Positions 1-10,464 of a DNA stretch of 24,723 bases are shown here, in pieces (the stretch's first letter is position 1; every line of letters begins with the position of its first letter). The notes under the pieces are model-generated. The model was not told the origin of the DNA, searched no databases, and worked only from the letters and a program-made list of their open reading frames with translations. A program made the translations under genes and the position numbers. This DNA is from Bondarzewia mesenterica (lineage: Eukaryota > Basidiomycota > Agaricomycetes > Russulales > Bondarzewiaceae): assembly GCA_004802705.1 (NCBI GenBank), contig SGPL01000491.1, forward strand, positions 1 through 24,723, read 5' to 3'.

Positions 1-38
1 CCCCTCTGCGAGCACCTTGACCTCTCCCGCTACATTCG

Positions 39-1519
39 CTAGTTGAGCTCGTCGGGGTGTTTGCTCTTCATGTGCTTCAGCAGAGGGTCAGACCTGGTGT
101 ATGCCTTAGGGCAATGCAGGCATGGGAAGGTACGCTCTGGCTGGTGTGCCAGAGCGTACTTCAAGTGCCGGACCAGGTCTGGTTGTGTCCCGAAGTCCAC
201 ACGGCTTCCGTCCTTCCTTCTGCACGAAGGATAGGGGCAGACCCACCTCTTCACCTTACTCTCTTTCTTCCCTTCCTCGTTCTCCTCCTCCTCCTCCTCA
301 CTGACATCCTCGCCTTCCTCGCTCTCTTTCCTTTCCCCATCACTGTTGTCCTCCTCACCCTCCCTCTCTTCATTCTCCGCTGCCGGATCCTGAGCACGGA
401 CGCTGCGTGTCTTCGCACATGGCTGGACGCTCGGCCCTTCTCTCAACATCCGCAAAGCGTTGGGATATGCCGCACTCGCGGGGGTTGATTCCCCGTGGTG
501 TCGCACCATCGATTTGTGTTTGTTATCTAGAAGGGCGCTTTGTACGGCCGGTCGAGGATCTTCAGATTGAAGGCTCGAGCCAGCAGCAAATGCACCCTCC
601 GGGGTCTTTGGCCAGAATTGACTCCGCACCTCACAGTCCGCAATGGCCGTCTCCGTCCTCCTCATCTTGAATTCCTGGCCGCCCGGCTCTAAGTCGGCGT
701 CGGCGGACTTTCTCTTCGATCCCGCCGTGAGTCCTGATGACGACGAAGGAGCGAGGATGTGCGAGCCTCCCATATCGAACTGTGTTAGATTTGCCCCGTG
801 CCTAGATCGGATCATGCCTTCTTCGCCGTATACGTTTGTGTGCGCCGATGGCGCTGTGGCCCATGGATTGGAGATGGGTGCAGGTGGGGGGATGTATGGA
901 GGGTGGATGGGTACCGGAAAGCCGTACAGCGCCCCTTGTGTGGGTGAGTGGAAGACAGGCGGAGATGCTGCTGATAAGGCCACTGCGGGATTGGGAGGAC
1001 AAGATGGACCTGCGGATAACTCAGGGTGATACCCGTCGGAGAAAGGCATCGCGGGCTTCACTGCTGGGCCATCGAAGTTGCCATATAACGGCGGCGAATG
1101 AACGGCTACCAGCTCATCGCTGGTGGGCGCTTGCGAGGGAGCGGCATAGAACGCAGGTGAGGCGGGTTCTTGCGTCACCGCATGGTAAGGCGGACCGTGA
1201 GAGGGGGCGTAGTGACCTCCAAGCGGTGTTGCAAAGCTCTGCTAGGGGTGGCTAGGTGAGTGGCATGGCAAGACTAGTGAATTATGAACTGAAATTACAT
1301 CGACATCATCTTGGGGCAGATCGCAGTCGACCCGATCACCTTTGGCTCTCTTCAGAAGGTCTACGGGAGGTTGCGTCTGGATAAGTAACAGTCGTTTGTG
1401 GTCGCCAGCTAATTGAAGGACTCACATTGTTCGACCCACATCATGATTTCATCGTGGTGCGGTGGCAACACCACCCCCGTCGGTTGCATGTAGTTGAGGC
1501 TGACATCGTCAAAACTCAT
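39..1519 (-). CDS. C2H2 zinc-finger protein, three exons
   Basis: Exons are 1519-1426, 1376-1340 and 1236-39, which join in frame to 442 residues; introns are 49 and 103 nt with GT..AG ends. The start is the first ATG after a TATA box, and the N-terminus begins MSFDDVSLNY. The first 300 or so residues are Pro/Ser/Ala-rich and look disordered, with a basic patch (SKRKSADAD...KMRRTE) that could be a nuclear signal, then a strongly acidic Glu-rich stretch. Two zinc fingers end the protein (residues 374-442): one atypical, C-x4-C-x18-H-x6-H from Cys377, and one classical, C-x2-C-x12-H-x4-H from Cys416. This layout suggests a DNA-binding regulator (inference); its targets are unknown. I do not recognise a named orthologue. 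A decayed copy lies at about 2690-3385. The 103-nt second intron is longer than others here, and its acceptor was chosen because it alone keeps the frame. Confidence 0.8.
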
Positions 1520-1587
1520 GACTGAAGTCGATGGGTTGTAATCTGGATGCGAGGGTGGATATGTGCCCTTGTTTGTTTTTCTCTCAG

Positions 1588-1595
1588 ATTATATA
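1588..1595 (-). promoter_or_regulatory. TATA box of the zinc-finger gene
   Basis: On the minus strand this reads TATATAAT and lies about 70 nt upstream of the ATG at 1519, a normal distance for a TATA element with a short 5' UTR. It is inferred from motif and position only. Confidence 0.5.
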
Positions 1596-1599
1596 CTCG

Positions 1600-2690
1600 G
1601 GGGTGTGTATCCCCCTCAAATTGCTCCCCATCCTTCTGTTCTATCTCGACTCCGAGCATCGCCTATTTTCCTATTGTGCATCATCGTAGCCTCTCTGCCG
1701 ATGGCTCTGGAAAGCCGAGATGGCGGCTCCATGGCCATTTTGCAGTTTATCGCCTCGGAAGCATTTTTTCAAAGTCCCTCGCTTACGCGTCTCTTCGCAG
1801 CCCTGGCCCCTAGAAGGGTGCAAACACTGAAGTGTCTGTCTTTTGCGATGATGCGTTGTTCCTTGGGCCGGACTTAGAGTCAACAGTCACTCGCTGCGTG
1901 CAGGCCTAGTCCAATATCGATTTTGACTGACGCAGTGACAAATGCTTCTCCTGATACAACTTTCACCGGATACCCCTACCACGAAGGAACCGCCATGCAC
2001 AACAGTACAGACATTCACATCAGAATGACTCGATTTGGACACATGGACGTCCGAGTTTGGTTTGGCTTGTTTGTCGCTCTTGTCCTCGGTTTGCCATCGG
2101 TTTCGCCAACGAGCTGATTGGTGGATCGGACGATATCTGTTAAGTTCCAATTTGTCCTGAAGGGCATTTTTTGTTCTTGTGTACGTATGATCATTCTTCT
2201 GCAACTCCTTCCGGCGGTGATGGGCCACCGACAGGTGCAGGTCGTGTCGCGGGCCCAATTTGTGGCTTTGAGTTCTCGCTTGTTTCTTTATCGCGTTGTA
2301 CATGACTGCTTGCGTTCTACGTAGCCATGGGCGCGCTTTGCGCGAAGCTGCCATTAGTGGCTTCTTTCACCAGCCATCGTTAATCGATTTGTACGTCATG
2401 AGAGGTGTGTCTCATCTCATCTGACCGCTGAACATCAACTTCGCACCCTGAATAAGCAGGCCGTGCTCTCGTATCTCAAAGCTCTTCGCAATATCGAGTC
2501 AATAGTCTTCGATTCACATGGATCTTTGGCAGGACAAGTTGTTCACCGTTCACCCTACCGTCACCAGCTGGGATCCTACTGGGATCCTTGCTTACGACAG
2601 GGTGGAAGATGAGAATCTTCGTTGAACGGCCCTGGCCAGTCATCAGTGTCTTGCATTTACAAACGATCTGGATCGCGCTGCGCAACGGTT
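1600..2690. other. Intergenic stretch, no convincing gene
   Basis: Open frames here (for example 1887-2354 minus and 2476-2805 minus) have no recognisable domain, no credible splice structure and low-complexity or unlikely compositions. The 2476-2805 minus frame overlaps the start of the decayed zinc-finger copy. I see no tRNA, no terminal inverted repeats and no transposase motif. A short direct repeat of GGGATCCT occurs near 2570-2590. Confidence 0.5.
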
Positions 2691-3385
2691 CGCCCAGTTC
2701 GACCTGTCCGCTACATTTGACATTTGTGTCGAGCAGAGTCTCTTTCTCCCTCTCCGCTGCCAATCTGTGCATAGACGCTGCATGTCTTAGCGCCCGTCTA
2801 GACACTCGGCCCTTCTTCCAACATCCTCAGAGCATTGGAAATGGCGTACTCGTGAGGATTGATTCCTCCCAGTGTCACACCATCAATTTGGGCTTGTTAT
2901 AGTGAACGGCCGGTCGAGGATCTTCGGATTAATGGCGCGAACCGGCAGCGAACGCACCCAAAGTTTTGGGTCTTTGGGACACGTCTCCACCCTCACTGTC
3001 TCCATTCTCCTTGTATTCGGCATCCGTCCGCCTTTTTTTCACGACGGTCTGTGCCGATTTGCTCTGCGATTCTGTCGCAATCATCGATGGCGACGAAGGG
3101 CGAGGAGGTGCGAGACTCTGGTGTCGGATAAGTTGCTCTGGGCGCTTTTGTGCCGATGGCATTGTGTCCCGTGGATGAGCAAGTAAATGTGGAGCGGCGG
3201 AGGGAGCGTACAATTTAAAGTGCCCCCCTATGCCGGTGAATGAACGACGGGCGGGGTTGCTGATGATGAGGTCGCAGCGGGATGAGGAAGATGAGATGGA
3301 CCGGCTCGAGTGATACCTGCTCGGGATGGTCTCGCTGGGTTCACCGCTGAGCCATCAAAGATGACATATGACAGATTGAGGCAGG
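2690..3385 (-). pseudogene. Decayed partial duplicate of the zinc-finger gene
   Basis: The stretch from about 2763 to 3385 is colinear with 392-1095 of the zinc-finger gene, in the same orientation. Matching landmarks include GGCCGGTCGAGGATCTTC (2908 area and 545 area), GACGCTGCRTGTCTT (2775 and 400 areas), a GCGACGAAGG-like segment, TGTGCCGATGGC against TGCGCCGATGGC, and a GAGCCATC/GGGCCATC...GACATATGAC end region. A short match near 2699 to the gene's 3' end suggests the copy once included it and lost the zinc-finger segment between. Many substitutions and indels break the frame, so no long product remains, and I cannot trace exons 1 and 2 of the parent upstream. It is a relic of a tandem duplication; coordinates are approximate because the alignment was done by eye. 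Confidence 0.75.
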
Positions 3386-5399
3386 TGGCGTCGTCTATGT
3401 CTTCTTGGTCGTCGCTACCGTTGTCATGCAGGATCTGTGGAAGGCGAAGTTTCTAGTCGCCGTTGGCTCTCGATGCGCATCTTGCATTTGCATTTGAGCA
3501 TTGCGATTGGACGCGAAAGGATGAGCTGCGAACCAGTGGACACACTTCTCGACTTGAACACACATCGAATACGCATGTTGAAGTATTCTTCTCACTGGCT
3601 ACTCGATCAGCTTTCCATCAAAACCGCCACAGACACAATGAGACTGCTTTCGCTGGTGCCATCGACGTTCATCGCGAGCTGGGTGACATTTCCCCGATCA
3701 ACGTAAAGAGACTCATGTCTCCTGGGCGAGTCGGGGGTCCCAGCTCATCAAGCCGCCTGCGACACGACGGAGGGCATGAATGCCCATATTGGTTATTCAG
3801 ATCTACTCGATCACCACTGCGTTCGGTTTTTTCTCCTGCACAAGTTATGTCTCTGAGCTCACGTCCGTGGCGGACGCATTGCTGATTTGTCACGATGGGT
3901 GAGTTACAGGACCGGTGATGTTGCTCGACATCGAGTGTTGTAGTAGTGCGCAAGAAATTGCCGACTGGGCGCAGTACCAGTCATCGACTCTCTTCCTTTT
4001 GTACATTTTCAAGCCCACAAACCCATCAGGTCGCTGACTGCTGAAGCGCTGACTGTTGAAGCATCACTGTCGCACTATCTGAACATACCTGTGATTGGGC
4101 GGCAGACTCCCATTGGCCCTTACCAAGATGTCTAAACGCTATGCTCTGGAAGAGAAAATTGTAGGTTTATCTCTGAGTCTGCCGCGGACCCGTCTGGCCG
4201 TCTGTTTTTTTGCTCGTCTTCGGAACTGTGAATCGAGATCTGCCCACAGGCGCAAGGACTGGACAAGATTCGTCGGTAAGCTTCACCCATCTTGCTCTTG
4301 TAGTGCTCTCGTCGAGTGCTGTCATTTTTTATACCAGTCCTCCTCGCAACATCATGACATCGACGACTCGCGTCTTTCCGAGTTTCAGTCTTCCGATGCA
4401 CGATCTCAACTCCAAAGCATTTGAATAGCCAGCTGAATTATCCTTCACACACGCAGATGGTGGTATCATTATCCGTTCTCGTTACACACTCCTCGCATAT
4501 GCTGAGAAGGCTCAAGCCTACATCAAATTTTAATTTTCCAAATGCCATCATGTGGTTTGTTTTATCAGATGCATCTAGGGTGTTTGGGAAAAAAATTACA
4601 ATTTTTTTGCGATTTTTTGGAAAATTTACGATGTATGTTCCAAATGCCGGTAGTCAGACGGCCCAATCAACGGTCTGTTCCGATATCCGTATGTGAGGTG
4701 GTGCCGCAGGCCCGCCCGAAATGTCGCTAGTCGACCCTCTGGCCCACACATACCTCTGGCGTGGCTTTCAGGGGTCCTGAGATGGCGGAGCAGTAAGTAA
4801 CTCCTAACCCTAACTACCCACGTCAGCTTCCGGACCGTTCAGCGTTGGTTCAGCGACTTCAATACGGTGGTTTCATCGCTCATACACAGAACGATTGTCT
4901 TCTGTGTGAGGTCTGCAAAGGAGACTAGTTTCATCGCTGAGTTCAATGTACGCAACTTGTATATGGCTAGAAGTATTCCTGTCCGTTATCTTGGTCAAGC
5001 ACATTTGCCATTTCGATGGTCAAACTTAGGCCATTCCTCCCTCCAAACCAGCATACATTCTCTCAACGCGAAACTCTTTGACATAGACCGTATATTGCTG
5101 AGGAGCGATGCAAAACTGCCACTATCTTTAATAGAGTGACAAGTTGCAGCGCCTGAAAGAGAGCAAGATATGCTACGATATACATGGTTTCAGTGATCCA
5201 AAAACACAACAATTCCACGAGAAAGTAGTGATGAAGGGGAAACGTGCATCAGGCTTACCATACAAATTCTAGGTATAAAGCAAGAAGGCCATCATCACAG
5301 ATCATACGGAAATATGCATGACAGTAGATTTCATCTTGTTGATCCAGAGACACGATACATTTGATCTCAGCGATATTTGTACGTAGGTATCATGAAGCC
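3386..5399. other. Gene-poor stretch of about 2 kb
   Basis: No frame here shows a recognisable domain. A weak spliced candidate begins at the ATG near 4129 (MSKRYALEEKI), followed by a GTAGGT donor, a CCCACAG acceptor, about 26 coding bases and a GTAAGC donor, but it cannot be extended. The stretch 4585-4640 is very AT-rich, with runs of A and T. The 3' flank of the thaumatin-like gene enters at the right end. No transposon ends were seen. Confidence 0.45.
4032..4061. repeat. Tandem 15-bp direct repeat, two copies
   Basis: CGCTGACTGCTGAAG is followed immediately by CGCTGACTGTTGAAG, a single mismatch. No function is evident; it lies in gene-poor DNA. Confidence 0.7.
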
Positions 5400-6286
5400 T
5401 CAAGGGCAGTACTGATATCAAAGAAGTGCAGGTTTCAGTAAACCACCAGCCTGGTGATGAGATTGGTATGTAACATACGGTGATGGTAAAGTCTCCGCTG
5501 GGGCATGCCTTCACAGGGGAGTCCACAGTAGAACCACATCCAGCCTCGTCTTTTGAAGTTGTTATCCTAATGAGAAAGTGATTTCTTGGAAGTATCGAAA
5601 CTACTCACTGCCGATAGGGTAAGCCTGATCGCATGGACAGTTGGCTGAGCTGCACGAGACTGTCTGGCAGCCGCCATATGGAGACGTGTTGTGGGGGTGA
5701 ATCTATGTAAAGGGCGATTCCGTCAGCTCCTATTATTGTGCGTGGAAAAATGTCTTCTCCGCACCGACTGAGCAACGGTGTAGCCCCGAATGTTACTGAT
5801 GTCATAATAATCCAAGGACGACGAGTCCATCTAAGTTTTCAAACGTCATGTCTGGGATTGGTCTAAGGAATACTTCAAAGAGAGATACATACGTTGAATT
5901 CAGTCATTGATTCCTTCGTCACGCCATCGGCACATCTGGCTCCATCTTACGACGTCGAATTAGTCAGAAAATCACGCCAGTTAAAGAATTTGTCCATACC
6001 TGCATTGCGGCAAATACGCGAGTTCCATCCCGAAGGGACAACTACATTTACGCTGGAACCAGCGCCAACCGATCCTGGCTGAGAACCAGTCTGCACAAAG
6101 ACGAAATTGACGTAAATGGTTACGCAAAGACGCCACCACTGAGGAACAACTCACGTATGCGACACTGCCAGGTGCGCTGTCTACCCAGACAGGAACGGCG
6201 CTGCCACACTTGTTAGTGAGAGTGATGGTGTGGCTGGCCATGGTCATAGAGGCACTAGCGAATAATACGAGCAGAGAAGCGAGCAT
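5400..6286 (-). CDS. Secreted small thaumatin-like protein, seven exons
   Basis: Exons are 6286-6155, 6090-6000, 5945-5893, 5830-5765, 5702-5609, 5549-5479 and 5411-5400; all six introns are GT..AG, 54-67 nt, and the phases join to 172 residues. The protein starts with a hydrophobic signal peptide (MLASLLVLFASASMTMA), so it is probably secreted. The mature part opens HTITLTNKCGSAVPVWV, then carries SGWNSRIC, DYYDISNIRGY, CQTVSCSSANCPC and ends FTITYCP. Ten cysteines match the small thaumatin-like class, which forms five disulphides and lacks part of the large plant-type fold. Fungal members are linked to glucan binding or cell-wall turnover, but that role is not shown here. The last exon has only 12 coding nt; it was chosen because it gives the family's usual -CP ending. 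If the last intron were retained, the frame would stay open to 5302. Confidence 0.87.
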
Positions 6287-6354
6287 GTTAAAGGCTTTTG
6301 TCGCAAGCGATGGGGTCGACTTGCAATGCTAGTCATGAAGGGAACTTGAGGAGG

Positions 6355-6369
6355 TTATATACTGATTGG
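6355..6369 (-). promoter_or_regulatory. CCAAT and TATA elements of the thaumatin-like gene
   Basis: On the minus strand CCAAT (6369-6365) is followed three bases later by TATATAA (6361-6355), about 70 nt upstream of the ATG at 6286. The TATA distance is normal; the CCAAT is unusually close to it and may be chance. Confidence 0.5.
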
Positions 6370-8362
6370 ACGGCCGAAGCTAGGCTCCACGATTACAAGC
6401 CCGTACGTCAAGGTTCCCTGGCGCATGTGGTGTTTCAACCTGATGCGACGGCAGATGATATTTCTGAGCCATCAGCAGGCGGCAATCCCGCGGAGAGGGC
6501 AATCTCTACTACAAAAAAGATCAGTCACGTGAGACAGAGACAAGAGGCAAAGGCAAAGGACAAACTACATTGTCAAAATTTCGGGGAAAAATGTAACCAA
6601 ATTCGCTCCCATGGGAAAATCGTGCACCGGCATGCACAGCATCTGACCCTGTCCTGTATACTCAGTTCGTTTCCGTATCTTGACCCTCCCCGTGTGGCAG
6701 CACGGGTTACAGCTAGTGCTACATCAAATGAGAACAATTGATATTGTGAAAGAGAATCACGTTGCACGTAAGCGGGGAAGACGTGGTCATGAATCGACGA
6801 GTAGTTGCTTTGATTTCGAGTGCAGCCTGGATCATGGCAAATATCAATTAACGATATCGTTTGACCGACTCAATAAGGACTATGTATGCAGAGGTGGATT
6901 CTTCTAAGGACACTCACCAGTCTGTCGTCTGCGGTGCGATCAGTATTCGCTAGTAGACAACGTCTATCCGCGCATGAGTACGGTCAATACTATTCCAGTC
7001 AGAGGAAGTTTCGTCCGGTAGTAATCGTTTCAGTAGAGAGGTTTCGATTGTTCGTAGACATCAAGAACCAGAGACCATCGCGGAGTCATCCCCACTTACC
7101 AAATACAGCACAGCAAGTTGAGCCTGACGCCGCGCATCATATCAGAGAATATTGCTTGCATCAAACCTCGGCGGATACTTACACCCGTGAAGAGACGTCG
7201 AGAGCTAAAACTGATGGTCAAAATTCCGCACTATACGTACTCCCCTGTATATAGACCCCCTCGCCGGATTGATATTGGGAAAGCATTGCCATCGGACCGA
7301 CACCAGCCGACAGGGCCCAGCGATCGCAGCATGAGGAACACTACATATCGAGCAGGGGTGATATCGGAGATATTCTCGGTATGGCATATGAAGGGCTAAG
7401 ATTGCCGCTATAATGACGAAGTGGCTGAGCACAATATACCTTTAGTCAATTGAGACGTATAGAATCACTCGCGACATGATGGGGCTCATAGGGTTCGAAA
7501 GGAGTTGAGACAAGCCATGCAATGGATTGGTACCGGAAAAGAATCCAAGTTTTCGTGTGAATACAGGGAGATCCCGAATTGGCAAAAAGTTTCTTCAGAG
7601 ATACTTTGACAGAAGAAAAATAGATTTGCGTCCTGACAGTGATAGCATCAGCCAGTCGTAATCAGATCATCATATCTACATATATATGACAGAGTCATGC
7701 ACCTGAACATCATCGAGCACAACGTGCAAGGCGCAGCCCTAGGAGACGGAGGAAGAAAAACGCCCCAAGTTTCCCACCGCTGAGTGCCTTTGGACATGTT
7801 CAGGATGAGGAATTTGTGCCGGAACAAGGTAGTCCAGAGGTCCGAAAAAAGTTCGACGATCATACCACGCAAAAGTATCAAATGAAACCAAGTCTGCCGG
7901 CTCAGTGAAGAGCGCTTTCTGGCCAGCAGGTTTACTAGTGAAGCTAGCTCAACCATAAATGGCGAGCCAGAATTCAACCGCGTCGCACATGTACCTAGCA
8001 CGCTGGATCATCGTCGGACTCACATATAGACCGAAAGAATGTCTGATAAAACTTGATAAAACTTGGGCTCCGGCGGTGAATGGTGGGAGTGATCTGGCAG
8101 TGACAGAAAACCAGAGGTTCCGAAAAGCATACATACAGCAGTGGTAAGATCTGGCAGATAGGTAGGCCAAGGTTAAAGACCAGATATGACTGCTCGAATC
8201 CAGGAGACATGGCACGTTGCGCACGAGTTGGGCGCGCGCATGTTACGCACCGTCAAGGCATCGCGCCGGTAAACCTGTAACTAGGATCTGAATAGTAGCA
8301 GGTAATTAAAAGTCCCAATACGACACAAACCGAAATGGATGACATACAGAAACAACACAACA
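6370..8362. other. Gene-poor stretch of about 2 kb
   Basis: Open frames here (for example 6886-7254 plus, 7648-8001 minus and 7949-8224 minus) show no recognisable domain and no consistent splice pattern. The left end is the promoter side of the thaumatin-like gene; the right end is the 3' flank of the Sld2-like gene. A tandem decamer sits at 8045-8064. I found no tRNA box B in a plausible context and no transposon hallmarks. Confidence 0.45.
8045..8064. repeat. Tandem 10-bp direct repeat, two copies
   Basis: GATAAAACTT occurs twice in a row without mismatch. No function is apparent. Confidence 0.75.
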
Positions 8363-10140
8363 TTAAAGCTCACCCACCTCCCAAGCCACAGGCTCTCCCT
8401 CCCAATCCTCCTCGCCCCCTGTCCCCTCACCAATCTCACCAGCATCCCAGATGTCCCCGCCCTTCGCGCCGTCATAGTGACTCGTCCGCGCACCGTACAA
8501 TAAGCCGCGGACCACGCCCTCCTCGTTCAAATTGCGCGCCTTCGATGGTGAGATGGCCAGCATGCGCCGAAGATCATCCGGGAGATGTACTTCGAACTCG
8601 CCGGCGTCGTCGTCGCTCGCCAAAATCTGTGTCGGGATCTTCCGCGACGCGCCTTGAGCGTGCAGGCCCAGCAGAAGATCGGAGTCCTGATCATCAGCGT
8701 CTCCTTCGGCACGCCTCTGCCTGCTCCATTCGCGGACCTTAATGTGGGATTCATCCGAACTGTCTTCATTCTCGTCCTCGTCCTCGTGTATCTCCTTGGC
8801 TAGCTTGGGTTTCTTCCGTCCGGCTGTTTTGCGCTTGGACCTCCCGTTCCAGGACGTCGCATGTGCGGCGGGAGGCGATGGAGGTAGAAGAGGAATTTGG
8901 GAGTTGGATGGAAGCGGTGTGAATTGGTCGGGTTCGGGTTCCACCGTGTCGGTAAGGGGGCGTTTGGCTGAAGTCCTGATATTCGCACTGTTGTCAGGTT
9001 CTCCGTGAGAGGGGAGGACAGGTTTGGAGTGTTGGGGAAGTCTCTCCGACACGTCCACAGATGCAAAGAGATTATTCTTGCCGAAAGAGAGCCCATGGAC
9101 ACGCATCTGTTTCCCTTTCTTCGCCTTTCTCTGCGTAATAACACCATCCTTCTCTTCACCTGCAGGCTTCATCTCCGGTAGGCGATCGTGATTATGATAA
9201 AGTTCATCGCCTGAAGACCTCGACATGCTCCTGGCACGTTGCGACCTTGGCCCAAAAAGCGTGTTACTGGCTGACGCTGTTTTCGATCGAGTAAGGCGGC
9301 GCTTCGCTTTGGATGAATCGGAGGGCTGCAAAGCTTCATCTTCCTCGAACAAGAGCTTGAAAGTCCCACTTTTTGGAGCCGCCTTGACAGGCGAATCGGC
9401 GACAAAAAGACGAGTTCGCATGTTCAGAAAGCTCTCGACCATCATCGTCATCGCTATCGGCCGCAGCGAGCGCCGAAAGTTTTGGAAAGGGCAGAAGAGC
9501 TGAAGAGCTGACGCGTTGCCTTTTCTCTTTCACAGGAGATGGAGATACAGGTTCTCCGCGGAGACGCTTACGTGCTCTTGATACTGGATTGCTCGGACCT
9601 AAATTGTGTTGTGAGCGATGAGCGAGGCGATCTTGTTCAACAGGAGGAAAAGGATCGGGGGTCAGGGGTCGTAGAGTCTGTCGTGTGGACTTGGCTTTGG
9701 CAGGAGAGGTAAGAGGATTAGGAAGTCGATCGGAAAACGGGGATAGCTGCTTCTGTTTTCCTTTATCCTTGACAGGAGAGAATGGATTGGAGCTTGATAC
9801 GATCTGTGTCTTAACGGCGCGCGATTTCGGGATGATGGAGGTAGATTGATGAGGTGGCATTCGCGGAGGGGTAGATGGTCGAGCTGGCGGCCTGACCAAA
9901 GATGGGAAAGCGAAAGATGAAGATGAAGACGACTTCTCCCCCTTCAGGAGGGCCTTGTAAAGTTTATACCTCCCAGCTACGTGTGTGAGCCACGGATGCA
10001 TTTCATTCATGAGCTATCACGTACGCACCTAGCCCAGCCTTCTTGATATCTTCGACAGACGGATCGCAACCATTTTTGGCGCGAAAATCGCGCTCGAATG
10101 CTTTCAATTCAGCACGCAAAGCAGCAGTGTCGGTGGACAT
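8363..10140 (-). CDS. sld2: Sld2-like DNA replication regulator, apparent one-base frameshift
   Basis: Exon 1 is 10140-10029 and exon 2 is 9976-8363, with a 52-nt intron. The N-terminus (ALRAELKAFERDF...KNGCDPSVEDIKKAGLGAGRYKLYKALL) is the conserved Sld2/RecQ4-N motif. The C-terminus (GVVRGLLYGARTSHYDGAKGGDIWD...WEGEPVAWEVGEL) matches the tail I recall from basidiomycete Sld2 proteins. Sld2 is a CDK target that, once phosphorylated, binds Dpb11 to load the replicative helicase at origins; many Ser/Thr-Pro sites are visible in the middle (for example SPVK, SPSPVK, LTPDPF). The frame breaks at a T5 run (A5 on the plus strand, 9404-9408, about residue 227). With one T fewer, NSSF runs directly into VADSPVK and the gene is 574 residues. 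Because the protein is essential in yeasts and both halves are well kept, an assembly indel is more likely than a dead gene. Transcription diverges from the next gene. Confidence 0.85.
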
Positions 10141-10464
10141 GGTCGCCGTCGGTGCGGGAAAGAGCGCCAGAAAGACGCAACATGTTGAGAACACGTGACA
10201 CGGTCTTTTTGAGCGGGGAGATCGGCGGAGTAATTGCGACCGTCGTCAACAATATGCATATTATTTCTGTTCGGGACTGGCCATGATTGTATTCTTCTTC
10301 GATGTGCTCGCGAGCTGTATTATCTTCTCTTTCTCTGCTGTATCATCGTCGTCGGCTGACACAGCCTCTGTAACTCTGTTTCTTACTATAATACTGGCCT
10401 CGTAGTTTCATATCCTAAAGGCCCTGGCTGAGCCAGCGCGTTTGTTCCGCACGAGTCGTGCATC
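10141..10464. promoter_or_regulatory. Divergent promoter region of sld2-like and Pro/Ser-rich genes
   Basis: These 324 bp separate two outward-facing start codons, so both promoters must lie here. A palindromic CACGTG E-box is present at 10192-10197, 52 bp from the sld2-like ATG. An E2F/SBF-like GGCGCGAAAA lies just inside sld2 exon 1 (about 10078-10087), which would fit cell-cycle control, but this is motif inference only. I see no clear TATA box. Confidence 0.4.

Noticed and set aside
1887..2354. 155-codon open frame on the minus strand
   Set aside because: No recognisable motif, unlikely composition (His/Arg/Lys/Ser mix), no introns in an intron-dense genome and no promoter element.
4805..4814. 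Telomere-like TAACCCTAAC
   Set aside because: Fewer than two units; too short to be an interstitial telomeric repeat.
4867..5139. 90-codon plus-strand frame beginning MVSSLIHRTIVF
   Set aside because: No domain recognised, no splice context, and the frame sits in gene-poor DNA.
7491..7505. GGGTTCGAAAG resembling a tRNA box B
   Set aside because: No matching box A or cloverleaf stems on either strand.
7765..8150. Possible duplication between about 7765-7860 and 8060-8150 (shared CCAGAGGT...CCGAAAA)
   Set aside because: Only about 15 bases match well and the flanks do not align by eye.
9336..9487. A 79-nt intron (GTCAGC...TCGAG) as the explanation of the sld2 frame break
   Set aside because: It would remove the acidic stretch and use a poor donor, whereas removing one T joins conserved text exactly.
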